In this document: positions 45,690 through 57,194 of the stretch, in pieces
Layout of the letters: each line of letters opens with the position of its first letter
Numbering within the stretch: the stretch's first letter is position 1
NCBI RefSeq assembly: GCF_000247695.1
Contig: NW_004624783.1
Span: forward strand, 2,254,573 to 2,318,572
Length of the DNA stretch: 64,000 nt
Reading direction: 5' to 3'
Source: Heterocephalus glaber
Lineage: Eukaryota > Chordata > Mammalia > Rodentia > Bathyergidae
Notes under the pieces: model-generated
The model's input: the letters and a program-made list of their open reading frames with translations, nothing else
Database searches by the model: none
Told to the model about the DNA's origin: nothing
Translations under genes and position numbers: made by a program

Positions 45690-46880
45690 ATATATTTCTT
45701 TATATAATTCTCCTAGGTGCCTGCTTGATGCACAAGCTGGTCATACCCAATAGGGACGCCTTTGTCCTCTTAGTGGATGGCAAATGTTGTGCTTATGACC
45801 AGTAAGTAAATATCTAGAAGGAAAATTGCTGAGTCACGGATATTTATGGTTCAGAGCTTTTATGTACACACTGCCAAATTTTATTCCAGAATGGTACTAC
45901 AGATTTCTACTTTCTTCCAAAGTCTGTGAGAATCCTTTCTTCCTACACCCCTCCTTTATCCTTAGTAATACTGGTTGTTATCGAATATGGTAGTGTGATC
46001 TTATAAGTAATGTTATTTATTTACATGCCTGAGGTGTCACCATGCCTGGCACAATGTCTGGAACAAATTAGATGCATAATAAATTGTTTTAACAAATGAA
46101 GAAAGACTATAAAGCCTGCAAAAAGCTCTTCCTCTAGCTCAGAGGCCTCTCTGTATTTCCTAGATGTCCCTCAAATTTATCATCCATCCACACCTTTACC
46201 TCCAACTCTGCTTCTTCCCCTTTGATGTTCTTTCCTCATCTCATGAATGGTATCCTATACACTCAGTTAACCTACCTAGAAACCTGGGGACCGTCCTTTC
46301 CTCCTTTGCTACTTCTTACTCCCTCCCTCCTATCCAACCAATGATCACATCCTGTCTGATTATTTATCCTCAACCTATTCACTCATTCTAAAAGTATTTA
46401 TCAAGCATCTATGATGTGTCAGGGATTGTTCTAAGTACTAAAGATACAGAGAACAAAAGATACAAAAATCCCTGCTCTCACAGTTAAATTGTAAAGGATC
46501 CCGGAGTCGATAAAAACTATGGAGAAAAATTAAGCAGAAAAGGGAATAAGGTAGGTGAGACAGGCTGCTGTCTTAAATAGGTGGTCAAATAAGGATTCAT
46601 TCAGAGGCTGAAATTCAAGCAGAGACCTAAAGGAGGTGAGGGAGCAATCAATCATATCTTAAAAATCTCTCGAATCTGTCCACTTCTCTGCTCTGCTGTG
46701 CCACTGGTCCTGTGGAAACCACCACCGGACTACTGACTACTCGTCTTTGTGCCATCCACCTTTCATTTCATATCCATCTTCCCTTCAGGGGGGTATTTGT
46801 TAAAGTCAAAACCTGATATCCTCTCTTTGCTAAAAATCACTTAGTGCTTACCCCAAATTGCTCAAGATAAAAAAATTCAA
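45690..46880. other. Intergenic DNA; possible L1 and MIR remnants
   Basis: 45780-45920 resembles inverted L1 ORF2 only loosely, and 46380-46480 resembles MIR/L2 ('cttctatgatgtgtcaggga'-like wording). Not firm. Confidence 0.35.
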
Positions 46881-46887
46881 ATTTAAC

Positions 46888-47030
46888 CGAGTGTGGTGGC
46901 GCATGCACTTGGTAGGCTGAGGCAGAAGGATCATCAAGAGTTCCAGGCCAACCTGGACCACATACTGAATTCAAGGCCAGCCTGTGCGACATAGTGAGAC
47001 CCTGTCTCTAAAACAAAAACAAAATACAAA
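46888..47030 (+). repeat. B1-like SINE
   Basis: 'ccgagtgtggtggcgcatgc', 'gtaggctgaggcagaagg', 'aaggccagcctgtgcgac', 'gagaccctgtctctaaaac' plus (AAAAC)n tail. Confidence 0.88.
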
Positions 47031-47034
47031 TTCA

Positions 47035-49510
47035 TTAACTAATATCTCCTTAAAAGCTCCTGGATCCTTCTCCAAACTTCTTTCCCCCATGTCTCCACTT
47101 ACAGCCACAGGTACTTTGAGTTTTTTTCAATAAGCATAGAGCTGAACTTTTTAACATTTTCTCACAGGGCCTTTCTTCTCATTCCATAAAGAAGATAGGG
47201 TTTTGTTTTTGCTGTTGTTTTATTTGGGTTTAAGATGCATTTTAGAGAATGTAGCTCTCTTTCAAAGAGCCTTGCATTCAAGGATAGGTTTTGTGACAGG
47301 ATGAAACTTTCTAATCAGGAAGGTAAGAGCTAATCATGCAGATGAGCGACATTTGTAGCTTAACTAAAGCAGGGGCTGTGGCTATACGTTATTAATAAGC
47401 TGAGGGCTGGTGGCATGGCCCTGGCTATTAATAGCATTAAGCTAGATGGACTCCAAGTCTGGACGTGATGAGAGTACAAAGTTCTGCATCCTCCGAGAGG
47501 GAGTCCTTTTGCATAGCAATTGGGTTAGGTTTTGGGAGGCGGAGGACTTGCACTGAAGTGCTCATGTACAAGTTCATGGGCTCTCTGGGTCAGAATTCCC
47601 CACTGTAGGTGACTGGAGAACTCCGTGAGTGAGAGAAGCACCAGGGCACAGGGTCAGACCATAGCCTTGTATCCAGGGGACCTTGTCAGTGTTCTTGTGC
47701 TCTGAGGCAGGCCAGGATCACACTCTGGATCCTGCCTTGCAAATCCAAGTTGTAGTTCCCAAGGTCAGGCGGGAAGCTCATTGCAAATCCGTGCCCACAA
47801 CCAGCAAGGTGACAATTAGTAGATGTCCTATTGCAGGGATTAGAGAAACTGATACTGCATCTGAAGGGAGGAATATTAATGAGGGTCAGGACAGATGAAG
47901 CTGGCAGCTCCCTGAGAAAGGCTGTCCTTAAAGAAAGACCAGACATAGGATCATCCTTTCAGAACCTACTCTCCTGAGAAGGGCACAGTCAGATTTCTCG
48001 AGGATTGTCTCTAAATTGAAATGATGCCAAAGGGCTGGTTAATTAGCACAGGAAGGGTTAGAACGAGAGGTGAAATGGGTTTAACACAAGTGGTTGGCTA
48101 GTATGACTTTATGGGCTTTCTTAGTTTCTGTGAATGAATTTTAAAATTAGTAAACTCAGAACTTAACAGCTATAGAATAACATTGGATCTCATAATTAAT
48201 GGGGAATTCTGTCTTTAGATCCACTCAAATGTGGGTCTGATTCTGCTGACAGAACATGTTTATGTTTGCCTGGTAGTAAATGTTCCAATAAAGTGCTGGT
48301 CAGAGACTGGGGACCTCACCTAACCTACAGAGCGTGTTGAAAGATGACTTTTGTACTTGCTTGTAAATGTGGTTTGTGGATTGCTTACTTTGTAGCTTAC
48401 CACCTGCTAGCAAAATTTTGAGGAGGAAGCTCATTACTCTGAACTCTTCTTAATGGTAAAAGACTACCGGTATTTACCAAATAAACCTGCTAATGAGAAA
48501 TGTCAAATCTCCATAGATCAGTCCTTTCTGGAGGGTTGGGATTTGGGGCAAATTACTCAAATACTCTTATTTTCCTTCTGAATTCTGAATGGGGTTTGGG
48601 ACCCTATGTAACCATCTCAGGGGTCTGATGGGCAGGACCTACTCTGTAACTAGCTGCATCCAGGAGATGTGGAAATGAAAATTCAAGAAAATGATGACAG
48701 TTACAGTAAAAGGACAAAACATGAGAATTTCTATAACCCCTATGAAAATACTTTATGTTGCTGTAGCATAGATGAGTGAATTGCACTCTTGAAGTACCAA
48801 AAGGCCCAGTGCCTTGTGCTTTATTAGTCTCTTAGAGCTGGCTGATTTAACAGCTTTTCAGTTTATGTCCCCTCATTTTAAAATGGCAACTTCAGATCTT
48901 GTTCAAAACCCACATTTACTTCCACTGGGACATCAGAAAAATGCAAGAAACTCTGGCTGTTGCACAGGAGGGTAGGAAAAGAGAAAATAGATTTTTTCTC
49001 CTGGTATTTTCATGTTTGATGAATGTGACTTGAGTTGTCAGAAGGTAAAAACTCAATTCTGAGGACTGGTACTGAATAGTATATAACGCAACTCCAAAAC
49101 AAAAAGGGGCTGGGGCAGTGGAATAACTAGGCCTTAAAATTTAACAGCAGCTATGTATGGCCTCTTGTCGAGTTTTTTTTAAAGCTTTAATAATTGTTAG
49201 TTATTAGAGATAGCAGTTTTCTACTTCTATATTGGGTTTCTATAGAGCTTACCTATGATAGCTGGAAACACTGAACTAAGTCCTAAGTATACGGGCTCAC
49301 AGACATTATTTGAGAGAAAAGAAAGGAAGGAGCAGAGAAAAAAAAAGAGTGCTTAGTTGTGCATACTTCTTGCCCCTGCCCTAAACCTTTCTCTATTTAA
49401 ACCTAAAGCTCGTGTCAGTAGCTCGGAAATGCTTGATCCCCCTTGTCTTCCCAATGTAAATGTATTGGCAAATTCCTTTCCTGTCTTTCTATTTGGTTTC
49501 TGGGGCAAGT
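47035..49510. other. Intergenic DNA with a possible conserved element
   Basis: Repeat-poor. 47230-47470 is rich in TAAT and palindromic GAGCTCT-type words and could be a conserved noncoding element. No gene. Confidence 0.4.
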
Positions 49511-49513
49511 GGC

Positions 49514-50279
49514 TGTGATAGGGAGGGAAGAGATGTAACTCCTAAACCTGCTAGATAGCCAAAATGTGAGTTCGTGTTCTCTAAAATCGAAGAATGAATT
49601 CTAGGAACAATGGAGGTTAAGAGTAGGAAAAATTTATTGAGAGAAAGAAAGCTTCTAAGAAAGACAGAAGGGGACTGGAAAGTGGATTGCCTGCCCACGC
49701 CACTTTTCAAAGATTTTTTTTTTTAATTTTTAATTTTTTTATTTTTTGTCACTGAGGATCGACCTCGGGTCCTTGCGCTTGCGAGGCAAGCGACGGAACC
49801 ACTGGGCTAAATCCCTGGCCCTCAAAGATGTTTTATATAGCAAAGCCATGTGGTGAGGTAGGTACAAAGCAGGACAAAAGTATAAGACCCAATGGAAATT
49901 TACAAGGTAGGCATGAGGTGGGGCCAAACCACGAGCAACCAGTAAGATTACAAGTACAGTCACCCAGGTGATATTGATTAAATGGGGGTCAAATGGGGGA
50001 GCAAGTCAGGCAGCAAGCATACAAGGATTTTCAGTAAGGGTGGGTCAGGGATATTTCCTGGAGAGGCTGGGTTAAAACCTTGACCCCCCCCACCCCGGTG
50101 ATTGATACCTGTTTAGAATATCAGTCACTGCTATTCATCCTCCATGGGTATGGTAGTTTCTCTCCTTTTACAACACTGGCCTTCAGTGAATGTGTCTTCA
50201 CTGTCCTCCATGTTGGCTCCTCCTGGGCTGGCCCTGTCTAACTGCCTACAAGATATCTAATTAATTTACCTATCTGCAA
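49514..50279 (-). mobile_element. LTR-A copy, antisense
   Basis: Plus strand TGATAGGGAGGG ... ATCTGCAATA is the inverted LTR-A ('taactcctaaacctgctag', 'gaagaatgaattctagg', 'aagattacaagtacagtcac'). 4-bp GCTG flanks both ends, as expected of a class I ERV LTR. It is split by an ID SINE at 49719-49821. Related to 23283 and 53129. Confidence 0.7.
49719..49821 (-). repeat. ID-type SINE, antisense, inside LTR-A
   Basis: 'gtcactgaggatcgacctcg' to 'actgggctaaatccctggccc'. Flanks TCAAAGATTTTTT / TCAAAGATGTTTT. Confidence 0.9.
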
Positions 50280-50454
50280 TAGCTGGATCTAGGACTCCAG
50301 TAACAGCAGCAGACCAAGACACTGATTTTTCTTTCCCCAATTCTTATTTTTTGTTAATGCATGTTTGATTTCCTCTCCATTGGTGCCTCTTGGATCTGCT
50401 TTGGGAGACTTGACAATCTTTGGAAGGGTTTCGTTGCCTTGTTTTTTCTTCCTT

Positions 50455-51440
50455 CCTTTCTTTTTTAAATTAATACACACTTGCAGTATATGATAACTGC
50501 ATTCATTGTGTGGGGTCGGTACGTGTACATAACATATCTTAATTCTTTTTACCTTCTCATCTCCCCTCCTCCTTTTTCCTCCCTGCATCACTTGGTCCCC
50601 TTCCCATTTGTAAAAGATCTGTCTTTCCCTATGTCCTATTAGCAATCATTTATTTTGCTATTTATTTATTTTTACCTTTCTCTTACTTTTTAATTTTAGA
50701 ACATTTAGTTCATTTGCAGTAATGACTACATTCATTGTGGAGAGTTGGTGCATGTACATAACACATTTAATTCTTTTCTCATCCCCCACCCAGCCCACAC
50801 CTCCCTTCTCTTAGTTCCTTTCCCATTTGGAAAAGCTTTATTTCTATTTTTTCTTTTTAAATCCTTTCCTTTCCCCCTCTCCGTCTCTTGTTCTCCTTCC
50901 CATTTGAAAAAGATCTCCCTACTATCTTTTATTTTGCTCTTTATTTGTATTTTGTTTTATATAAGACAAACCATGTGATATTTAAGCTTGTGTGTCTGAT
51001 CTATTTCCCTTAATATTATGGTCTCAAGATGCATCCATTTATCTACAAATGCCTCGTTTATCCTTCTTTATGGCAGAGTAGTACTCCATTGTGTATAAAT
51101 GCCATAGTTTCCTTACCCATTCATCTGTGGATGAACACATAGGCTGCTTCCAGGATTTAGCTATTATGAATTGTGCTACTGTAAATATGATTATACATAT
51201 ATCATTGTAGTATGATGTCTTTAACTGTTTTGGGAAGGTATCTAGAAGTGGAATAGCTGGGTCAAATGGAATTTCTAGATTTAGGTTTCTGAGGAGCCTC
51301 CATACTGATTTCCACAGTGGTTGTAGTAGCTTAGATTCTCACAAACAATGTAGAAGCATTCCTTTTCCCCCATAGCCTCACCAGCATTTGCTATTATTTG
51401 ATCTTTTAATGATAGCCATTCTTTCTGTAGCAACAAGTCT
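50455..51440 (-). mobile_element. L1 3' region, antisense
   Basis: Inverted L1 3' UTR followed by the inverted end of ORF2: 'ggcagagtagtactccattg', 'cattcatctgtggatgaac', 'gctattatgaattgtgctac', 'agctgggtcaaatggaattt'. Better preserved than the L1 at 17.5-20.4 kb. Two similar 'attcattgtg...acataac' blocks (50490 and 50730) suggest a duplicated 3' UTR segment. Confidence 0.85.
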
Positions 51441-52019
51441 TCATGAGTGCACTCTGCTATCTTGCTCATGCTTCTAAGCTTTCTTTTGGTTTACTTGCAT
51501 AGCTTTTTTTTTTAACTGTGGAGGTTGTCAAAATATACCCTTCATCCTAAGACCCCTTGTTCCCTAACTCCACTTTTTCATAAGATCATGGGCTGATGCC
51601 ACCTTGTTCACTAAGTTGCGTTTGGTAACAATAGTCTACAATCACTATCCCTTTCTCTGAATTCCTCCAGTATTTAGCCTGAACCACAAAGTGAACTTTC
51701 ACTGGTATACTGGCTTATAACTTTCCATAGCTGATTCATGTGTGTTGCCCTGTTCTTTTCGTAAGATGGTCATGTTTTTGAAGGCAGGGGCTTGTCTTCT
51801 TTTGTTCTACTCGGCAGCCCAACAGTGTGAGAGATATGCTGGGTCTCCCAACTGTGGGGCCCTGGGGTGTGGTAATCAGGAGATCTCCACACCTAGCCCT
51901 AGGTGTCTCCACTCTGTTCACTTGGACATCTTCATTTTGCTGCTTTGGAAAGTGTAATGGTTAGCTCTCTGAAGTGCAATCCAACTCTATGTATTCACAG
52001 TAGACTAAGTTATGGCTAA

Positions 52020-52730
52020 GTTTGGATCGCAATGTCACCATAGGCTCATGAATTGAAAGTTTGGTCCCCAGCTCATAGAAGGTGGTGGCACCTTTAAGAG
52101 GTGGGGCCTAGTGGAAGGAATGTAGATTATTAGGGCCACGCCTTTGGAGTAGGTTGTGAGAGCCAGGTCTCCTATTCTCTCTCTTTTCTGCCTCTCTGTC
52201 ATGAAGTGAACATGCCTCTCCTGCCATGCTCTCCTATATATGATGTTGGTCCACGCCCAAGGAAGATGGACTGAAACCGCTGAAACCCTTGTTATGGCTT
52301 AGATGAAGAATGTTCCCCAAAGGCCTCATATACTCAAGGTGGGGCTTTTGGAAGGTGACTTAATCATGAGGGTGACATGACTGACTTTCTGTTAGGAGGT
52401 GGGGTCTGGTTGAAGAGGTGGGTCACTGGGGGCATGATCTGGAGGAATATATCTCACTCTCCAGCTGCTCTCTTCACTCTCTGCTTCCTGGTCACCATGA
52501 TGTGAGCACCTTTCCTCCATGTGGTTTCGATGCTGGAGCTGGCCAACCATGGACTGTAACCATAAGCCATAATAGATCTCTTCTCCTTTAAGTTGTAGAT
52601 GTCAGGTATTGTGGTCTCAGTGATGAGAAAGATGACTGACACCATGATCGAAAATAAACCTATCCTTGTTATAAATTGATTTATCTCAGTATTTGTTATA
52701 GTAATGAAAAATTAAAAGCTAACAATTACT
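52020..52730 (+). mobile_element. Old MaLR-like LTR, interrupted
   Basis: 'gaattgaaagtttggtcccc', 'aagaggtggggcctagtgg' on the left, and 'aaataaacctatccttgtta', 'tatagtaatgaaaaattaaa' on the right of a younger LTR, are the two parts of one MLT/MST-class LTR. Confidence 0.65.
52290..52640 (+). mobile_element. MaLR LTR inside an older MaLR LTR
   Basis: TGTTATGGCTTAGATGAAG through 'gtcaggtattgtggtctcag'. Flanks ACCCT / ACCAT are a worn 5-bp duplication. The inserted LTR and its host are relatives in the same orientation. Confidence 0.65.
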
Positions 52731-53128
52731 GACAGATTAATTTATGTCAATCCTTGGCCCTAAAAGAGTAAAAGGAATGTCCCCTCTCTCTGCCACCTTT
52801 TAGAAAGGTTATCTGGGCACTTCTCTTGAAGTCTCCAGATTCCCTTTACTTCTAGGTTCTGGTTAACAAACTTCCTGTTTCAGGGCAGAAAGAAAGGAGA
52901 GAAAGTAAGGGTTGGGAAGGGAGGAAGAAAACTTACCTTCACCAGGGAAACCACCTCCAGTAGGCTATTATTTTGAAAGGTTGTGACCAAGGGAACAGAG
53001 TCTTGATATCCCAGTGGCAGGAAGGAAAAGAGACTGGCATTTGGAAGAAAGAACAAAGAACTGTCCAACATCGAATGCTGTATGTACAAAGCTGAGAAAG
53101 AGACAGGGCTGAGGAATCCATGTAGCTC

Positions 53129-53923
53129 TATTATAGACAGTTAAGTTAGGTAGAAATATCTGTAGGCAGTCAGACAGGGTTGGGCCCTCCAGGGAGTCAG
53201 TGCAGAAGATGAGAACACACCAAAACTGTGACTGGAGGTGCACATCTGAAGATTAAAATCACAATGGCCAGATTTGCATGCTTCCCTAGGGGACAAAGGG
53301 AAGCTTGAGATTACTGGTACCATCTTTTTGAGATTTCCCCTATAAATAAACCGTTATCTCATTAGGGCTGGGCCATTCTCTCCCACTCACTGAGACCAAG
53401 ACTAAAGACAAGACTAAGACTATACATTATCAATCAAGGTTAATGATGTCATCCATGTACAACTGCTACATGACTTGCTTCCCCACTGGATCAATATTAC
53501 CTAAGCAACTATACTTGTAATCTCATTGATCCTAATTCTGTACCCACCTTGTGATTGTGCTCTGTAAAACCTCTTTTGTGAAGTGGAGTCTGTGGCAACT
53601 CACTTTCCAGGTGCTCTTCCTGCCTCTCAGTAGCTGACTCTCCCTCAATAAAATTGCCCTTTTTTTTTTTTTTGAGGCAGGGTCTCCCTTTGCAGTTCAG
53701 CCTGGCCCTGAACTATGTAGCCTAGGCTGGCCTCAAACTTTTGGCAATTCTCCTGCCTCAGCCTCCTGAGTGCTGGGATTACAGTTGTGCACCACCACAC
53801 CCAGCAAAATTGCCTACTCTTAACCTGTCAGTCCTCAGAATTCATTCTTTGATTTTGGGGAACACGAACTTGGTGTGTCAGACATCTAGCAGGTTGGGAG
53901 TTACATCTATTTCCCCCATATCA
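53129..53923 (+). mobile_element. LTR-A copy, probable 5' LTR
   Basis: Starts TATTATAGACAGTTAAG, has 'ctccctcaataaaattg' (poly(A) signal) and ends CCCCCATATCA, like 23283-23995. Interrupted by an antisense B1 SINE at 53657-53806. What follows looks like a primer-binding site, so this may be the 5' LTR of a deleted element rather than a solo LTR. Confidence 0.7.
53657..53806 (-). repeat. B1-like SINE, antisense, inside LTR-A
   Basis: T-run, 'tgaggcagggtctccctttg', 'taggctggcctcaaactttt', 'gagtgctgggattacagttg', 'caccaccacacccag'. AAAATTGCC borders both sides (near 53648 and 53806), a likely target duplication. Confidence 0.92.
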
Positions 53924-54820
53924 TTTGGAGGTCCTATATCAGCTCCACTGTGCCTGGCTCACAGTACTCACAAGGGACACTATTAGAGGCTTGACCATGA
54001 GGTCTGGAGATCACTGGTGAAGCCTGGGGACACTGGTGAGGACTTCTGCATTGGGAGCAAAAGCAGCAGAAGACAACAGGCACCCAGAGTCACAGCAGCA
54101 GCAGGGCTGACAAAGTGATCAGGATGCCTTCATACCGATGCTGTCTTCACCCCTATCTTCTTGATTTGTTTCAGCAGTACGCTGTTGGCCCAATGGGAAG
54201 GAGGGAAAGCCTTCCCCTGGAGAGGAAGCCACAAAATATAACTGAACTTGGACTTGTGCTGAGAGTGTTAAGGAGAAGCTTAGAGCTACATTTGATTTAG
54301 AAAAATTAGAAAAACAAAAGAATATGACAGTTTATTCACCTCAATTACATAAAGCAATTTGAGAACTTATTAGAAATCCATGATTGCGCATTCCTCAGAG
54401 TAAGAAGGAAGAGTAACAGAAAACTCAAAACCCAGGCAGGCCATTAAGCCTGTGAAGGCCTGGTCCCTAAAGGATACTGAAGCCTTCAGAGTTGATGTGA
54501 GGTGCATAAACAAGCTGGTGGCAATGAGATGCAAAACCCTTGCTAACAGATGAAAAGAAGCAGACTGGAGGAAGCAGACACGAAAGACAGTTGTCCTGCA
54601 TCAGGGAGGGGGCTGAAACCATCAAGGAACAAAATCAGGACATCTGGTTCTGGCTCCTGTCTGGTTCCCTGGGGGCGTCAGGCATCCAAACACAGCAAGC
54701 AGCTGTCTGGGGCCCCTCCTGCCATTCCCCAGGTCTTTCTAACCATCTGGGTCAGTGTGGTGTCACTCTTAAGCCACTTCAAAAGAGCACATTGTTTCAG
54801 TATTAGGTCAAAAACTCAAG
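53924..54820 (+). mobile_element. Possible degenerate class I ERV internal remnant
   Basis: LTR-A is followed by TT and then TGGAGGTCC, the first nine bases of a glutamine-tRNA primer-binding site; the remaining nine do not match well. About 270 bases further, an ATG-GGA start with a 35-codon frame (54193-54297) lies where a Met-Gly gag start would be. Everything else is closed by stops. No intact gene. Low certainty. Confidence 0.35.
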
Positions 54821-55042
54821 GAAATGGACAAGATAACAACAATATTGTTTATGTATATATAACATTTATTACATACCAAAGAGTAAACACTTCTTTATTC
54901 AGCAATATTATTGGATAGAAGGTATTATTATTATTACCCAATTTCATAGATGAGAAATCCTACATTTTGGGAGTTTAGTGACTTGTCTGAGAGGAAAACA
55001 CTTTTTAAAGGGTGATGGGGTTTAGAATCTGCCACTCTAGCA

Positions 55043-55545
55043 TACTGAATATTCCAGGCTGAAGGAACCCAAGAAACAGCATGTTCAGGAGGATCTCTCT
55101 GACATGTCTCATCCTTGTTCTCTGGAGCAGGTCATAAAATCTAGGCAATGTTTCTGATCTGTCCCTGAAGGGCACCTTCTGTGAGGGGTACCTTCTCTAC
55201 ATGGGGCAGAATGGAGCCTCCTTTTCTCTGAAGACACAGAAGCAGAGAGGAAGCTGACCAAATAGGTACGTAACCCCCAGCTGGCTCCTGCTCCTTTGTC
55301 CTGTCATTCCTCTGTAACTCTCTACTTTTCATCAAACCCACTACTCAACAACAACAACAGCAGGAGCAGCAACAAAACAGTTTAACTGTTCAGGTTTTCC
55401 CTTCTTAATGAAGGTTCCTGTGTCATATAAAACTAATTACATGTATATAAATTTGTATGTTTTCCCACTGTCAATCTGTCTTTTGTTGAAAGGGCCCCAG
55501 TCTAGGAATCCAACGTGAGTAAAAAGAAAAGATTAGTTTCTCCCC
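55043..55545 (+). mobile_element. LTR-B copy, uninterrupted
   Basis: 'catactgaatattccagg', 'gcaggtcataaaatctagg', 'ggttcctgtgtcatataaaa', 'ttttgttgaaagggccccag', then 'agtttctcccctataaa'. The reference copy for the split ones at 22676, 34088 and 38778. Confidence 0.6.
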
Positions 55546-55949
55546 TATAAAGGCTAAAGGGACATTCTGAGCCAAGATACAACAGATTTCAGAACTGTGG
55601 CATTGACCTCATCATTCTCCCAGCCTTGGCAGCGACTGGCCCAGGTGTGGGTCACTTCAGCCTCCAAATAGGGCTCAGTCCCTGGGGCCTTAGGAGGTTT
55701 GTGTTTCTAGGTTTTTGTAGATACACTGGCTACAGGGGTGGGCTCGGGCAGCCAGAAGCTAAGGAAAGGCAGAAAGAAGGGTGAGGAATGGCAACCCCAA
55801 ATTAGGTCTAGGAATGGTCTGTCCTCTCCAGGGAGCCATAGGAAAGGACAGAGGGGTGGAGGAGTCAAACTCAGAGAATGTCAGTTGGGACTCAGAGGAG
55901 GTGAAGTGCTTTTCGTTTGCATACTGGACAAGGTAAGCTCAGAATAGAG

Positions 55950-56150
55950 AACAGAGAAAGGAGATTCGAACTTGAACTCTGGCATAGGGCCAAGCAAGAC
56001 CACCTGGCAAAGTCCTCACTCCAGGCCTTAGTTTTCTCTGTAATGTAGGTATGATAATATCATCTCTGTCACAGCATTATTGTGGGGATTAAATGAAATG
56101 ATGTCATAAAGCAACTGGAAATCATCTGACACATATTCAGTGTTCAAGAA
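55950..56150 (+). repeat. MIR-type SINE
   Basis: 'gaacttgaactctggc', 'aggccttagttttctctgt' and 'gtggggattaaatgaaatga' are the MIR words in order. Confidence 0.65.
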
Positions 56151-56442
56151 AAGGTGTGTAAAGCAACATGACAGCAATTATAAAACAAAAACAGTAACAA
56201 AACCCTGTTACTAAATGGTTTCCTGATCTCTCATAGTTAAGTACATCCTTGTGAAGGAAAACTCAGCCTGGGTTTTCTGTATGGAATCAGGTTCCTCCTA
56301 GCATATCTATTATAAGTCAGCAGCAAGCTGAGGCCATGTTTGTAAGCAGGATCATATATAATGGAAACTGCACTCAATGGAAAGTACCTCACCTCTTTTT
56401 CTAGTTGTATGTATTCATTTAAAAAAAATGTCTGCAATTTTT

Positions 56443-56527
56443 TTTTTTTTTTGGTATCGGGGATTGAACTCAGGACCTTGCACTTGCAAGGCAGGTGCCA
56501 GAACCACTGAGCTAAATCCCCGGCCCC
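56443..56527 (-). repeat. ID-type SINE, antisense
   Basis: 'ggtatcggggattgaactca' to 'actgagctaaatccccggcccc'. 15-bp duplication ATGTCTGCAATTTTT / ATGTCTGCAGTTTTT at 56428-56442 and 56528-56542. Confidence 0.95.
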
Positions 56528-56609
56528 ATGTCTGCAGTTTTTACAGGTCATTTCAGTCTTGAGATCCCAGGGGCTCCCGTTCCAGGAGTGTCAAAGTCCT
56601 GGTGATATT

Positions 56610-57190
56610 TTTAAACACAGACACATAACTGGCCCAGGTACATTACAGCAACTCCTCCAGTCACGCGCATTTCATCACACTCACACCTTACTCTCTTACC
56701 AGAAATGCTTTTCTAGTGTTTGCATCTTAGTTCATTTTTACAGAAATTTCCAGTTCAGCTCCAGTAGCATTTGCATCTCATTACACTCCTGATAATTAGC
56801 TCTATCTCATTACACCCCAGCCCAGTTGGAATAGGATTAGTTGTTTTCAGGTGTAAAACTATGGCGTGCAACTTACTACACCTCTTCAAAATTCCAGACA
56901 GGCCTTCTGCCTCAGCCAAATTAGGACAACAACTTCCAGCTGTGTACAGTTCATTACCACTTCTATTCAGGAAAAAAACTTCACTGTATTTCACATCTGG
57001 TCATATGCTTATTAATTATGTACTTCTCATAACAACTGGGCCTAATTAGGACAGAGTTGAGACCTTTGTCGAGCCTAGTGATTCTTTATGTTTTCTTGTT
57101 CTTGATACCTCATTACCCTCCCTCCAAATTAGGCCCAATTTGTTTTACATCCTTGCCACATTAAGACAATTGCTCTCAGGTATGCATATT
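56610..57190. other. Motif-dense single-copy stretch
   Basis: Contains 'atttgcatctcattacac' and repeated 'catttgcatc', 'tcattacac' and 'aattagg' words (see findings). No open frame or repeat family is recognised. Confidence 0.4.
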
Positions 57191-57194
57191 TCAG

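Noticed and set aside
45780..45920. Possible antisense L1 fragment
   Set aside because: Word order is loosely like L1 ORF2, but the match is too worn to claim.
53407..53423. Short tandem 'aagactaaagacaagact' resembling a minisatellite
   Set aside because: Only two or three worn units within LTR-A; no real array.
54550..54918. 122-codon frame, possible ERV gag or env piece
   Set aside because: No retroviral motif (zinc knuckle, major homology region or protease triad) is visible; kept only as an uncertain internal remnant.
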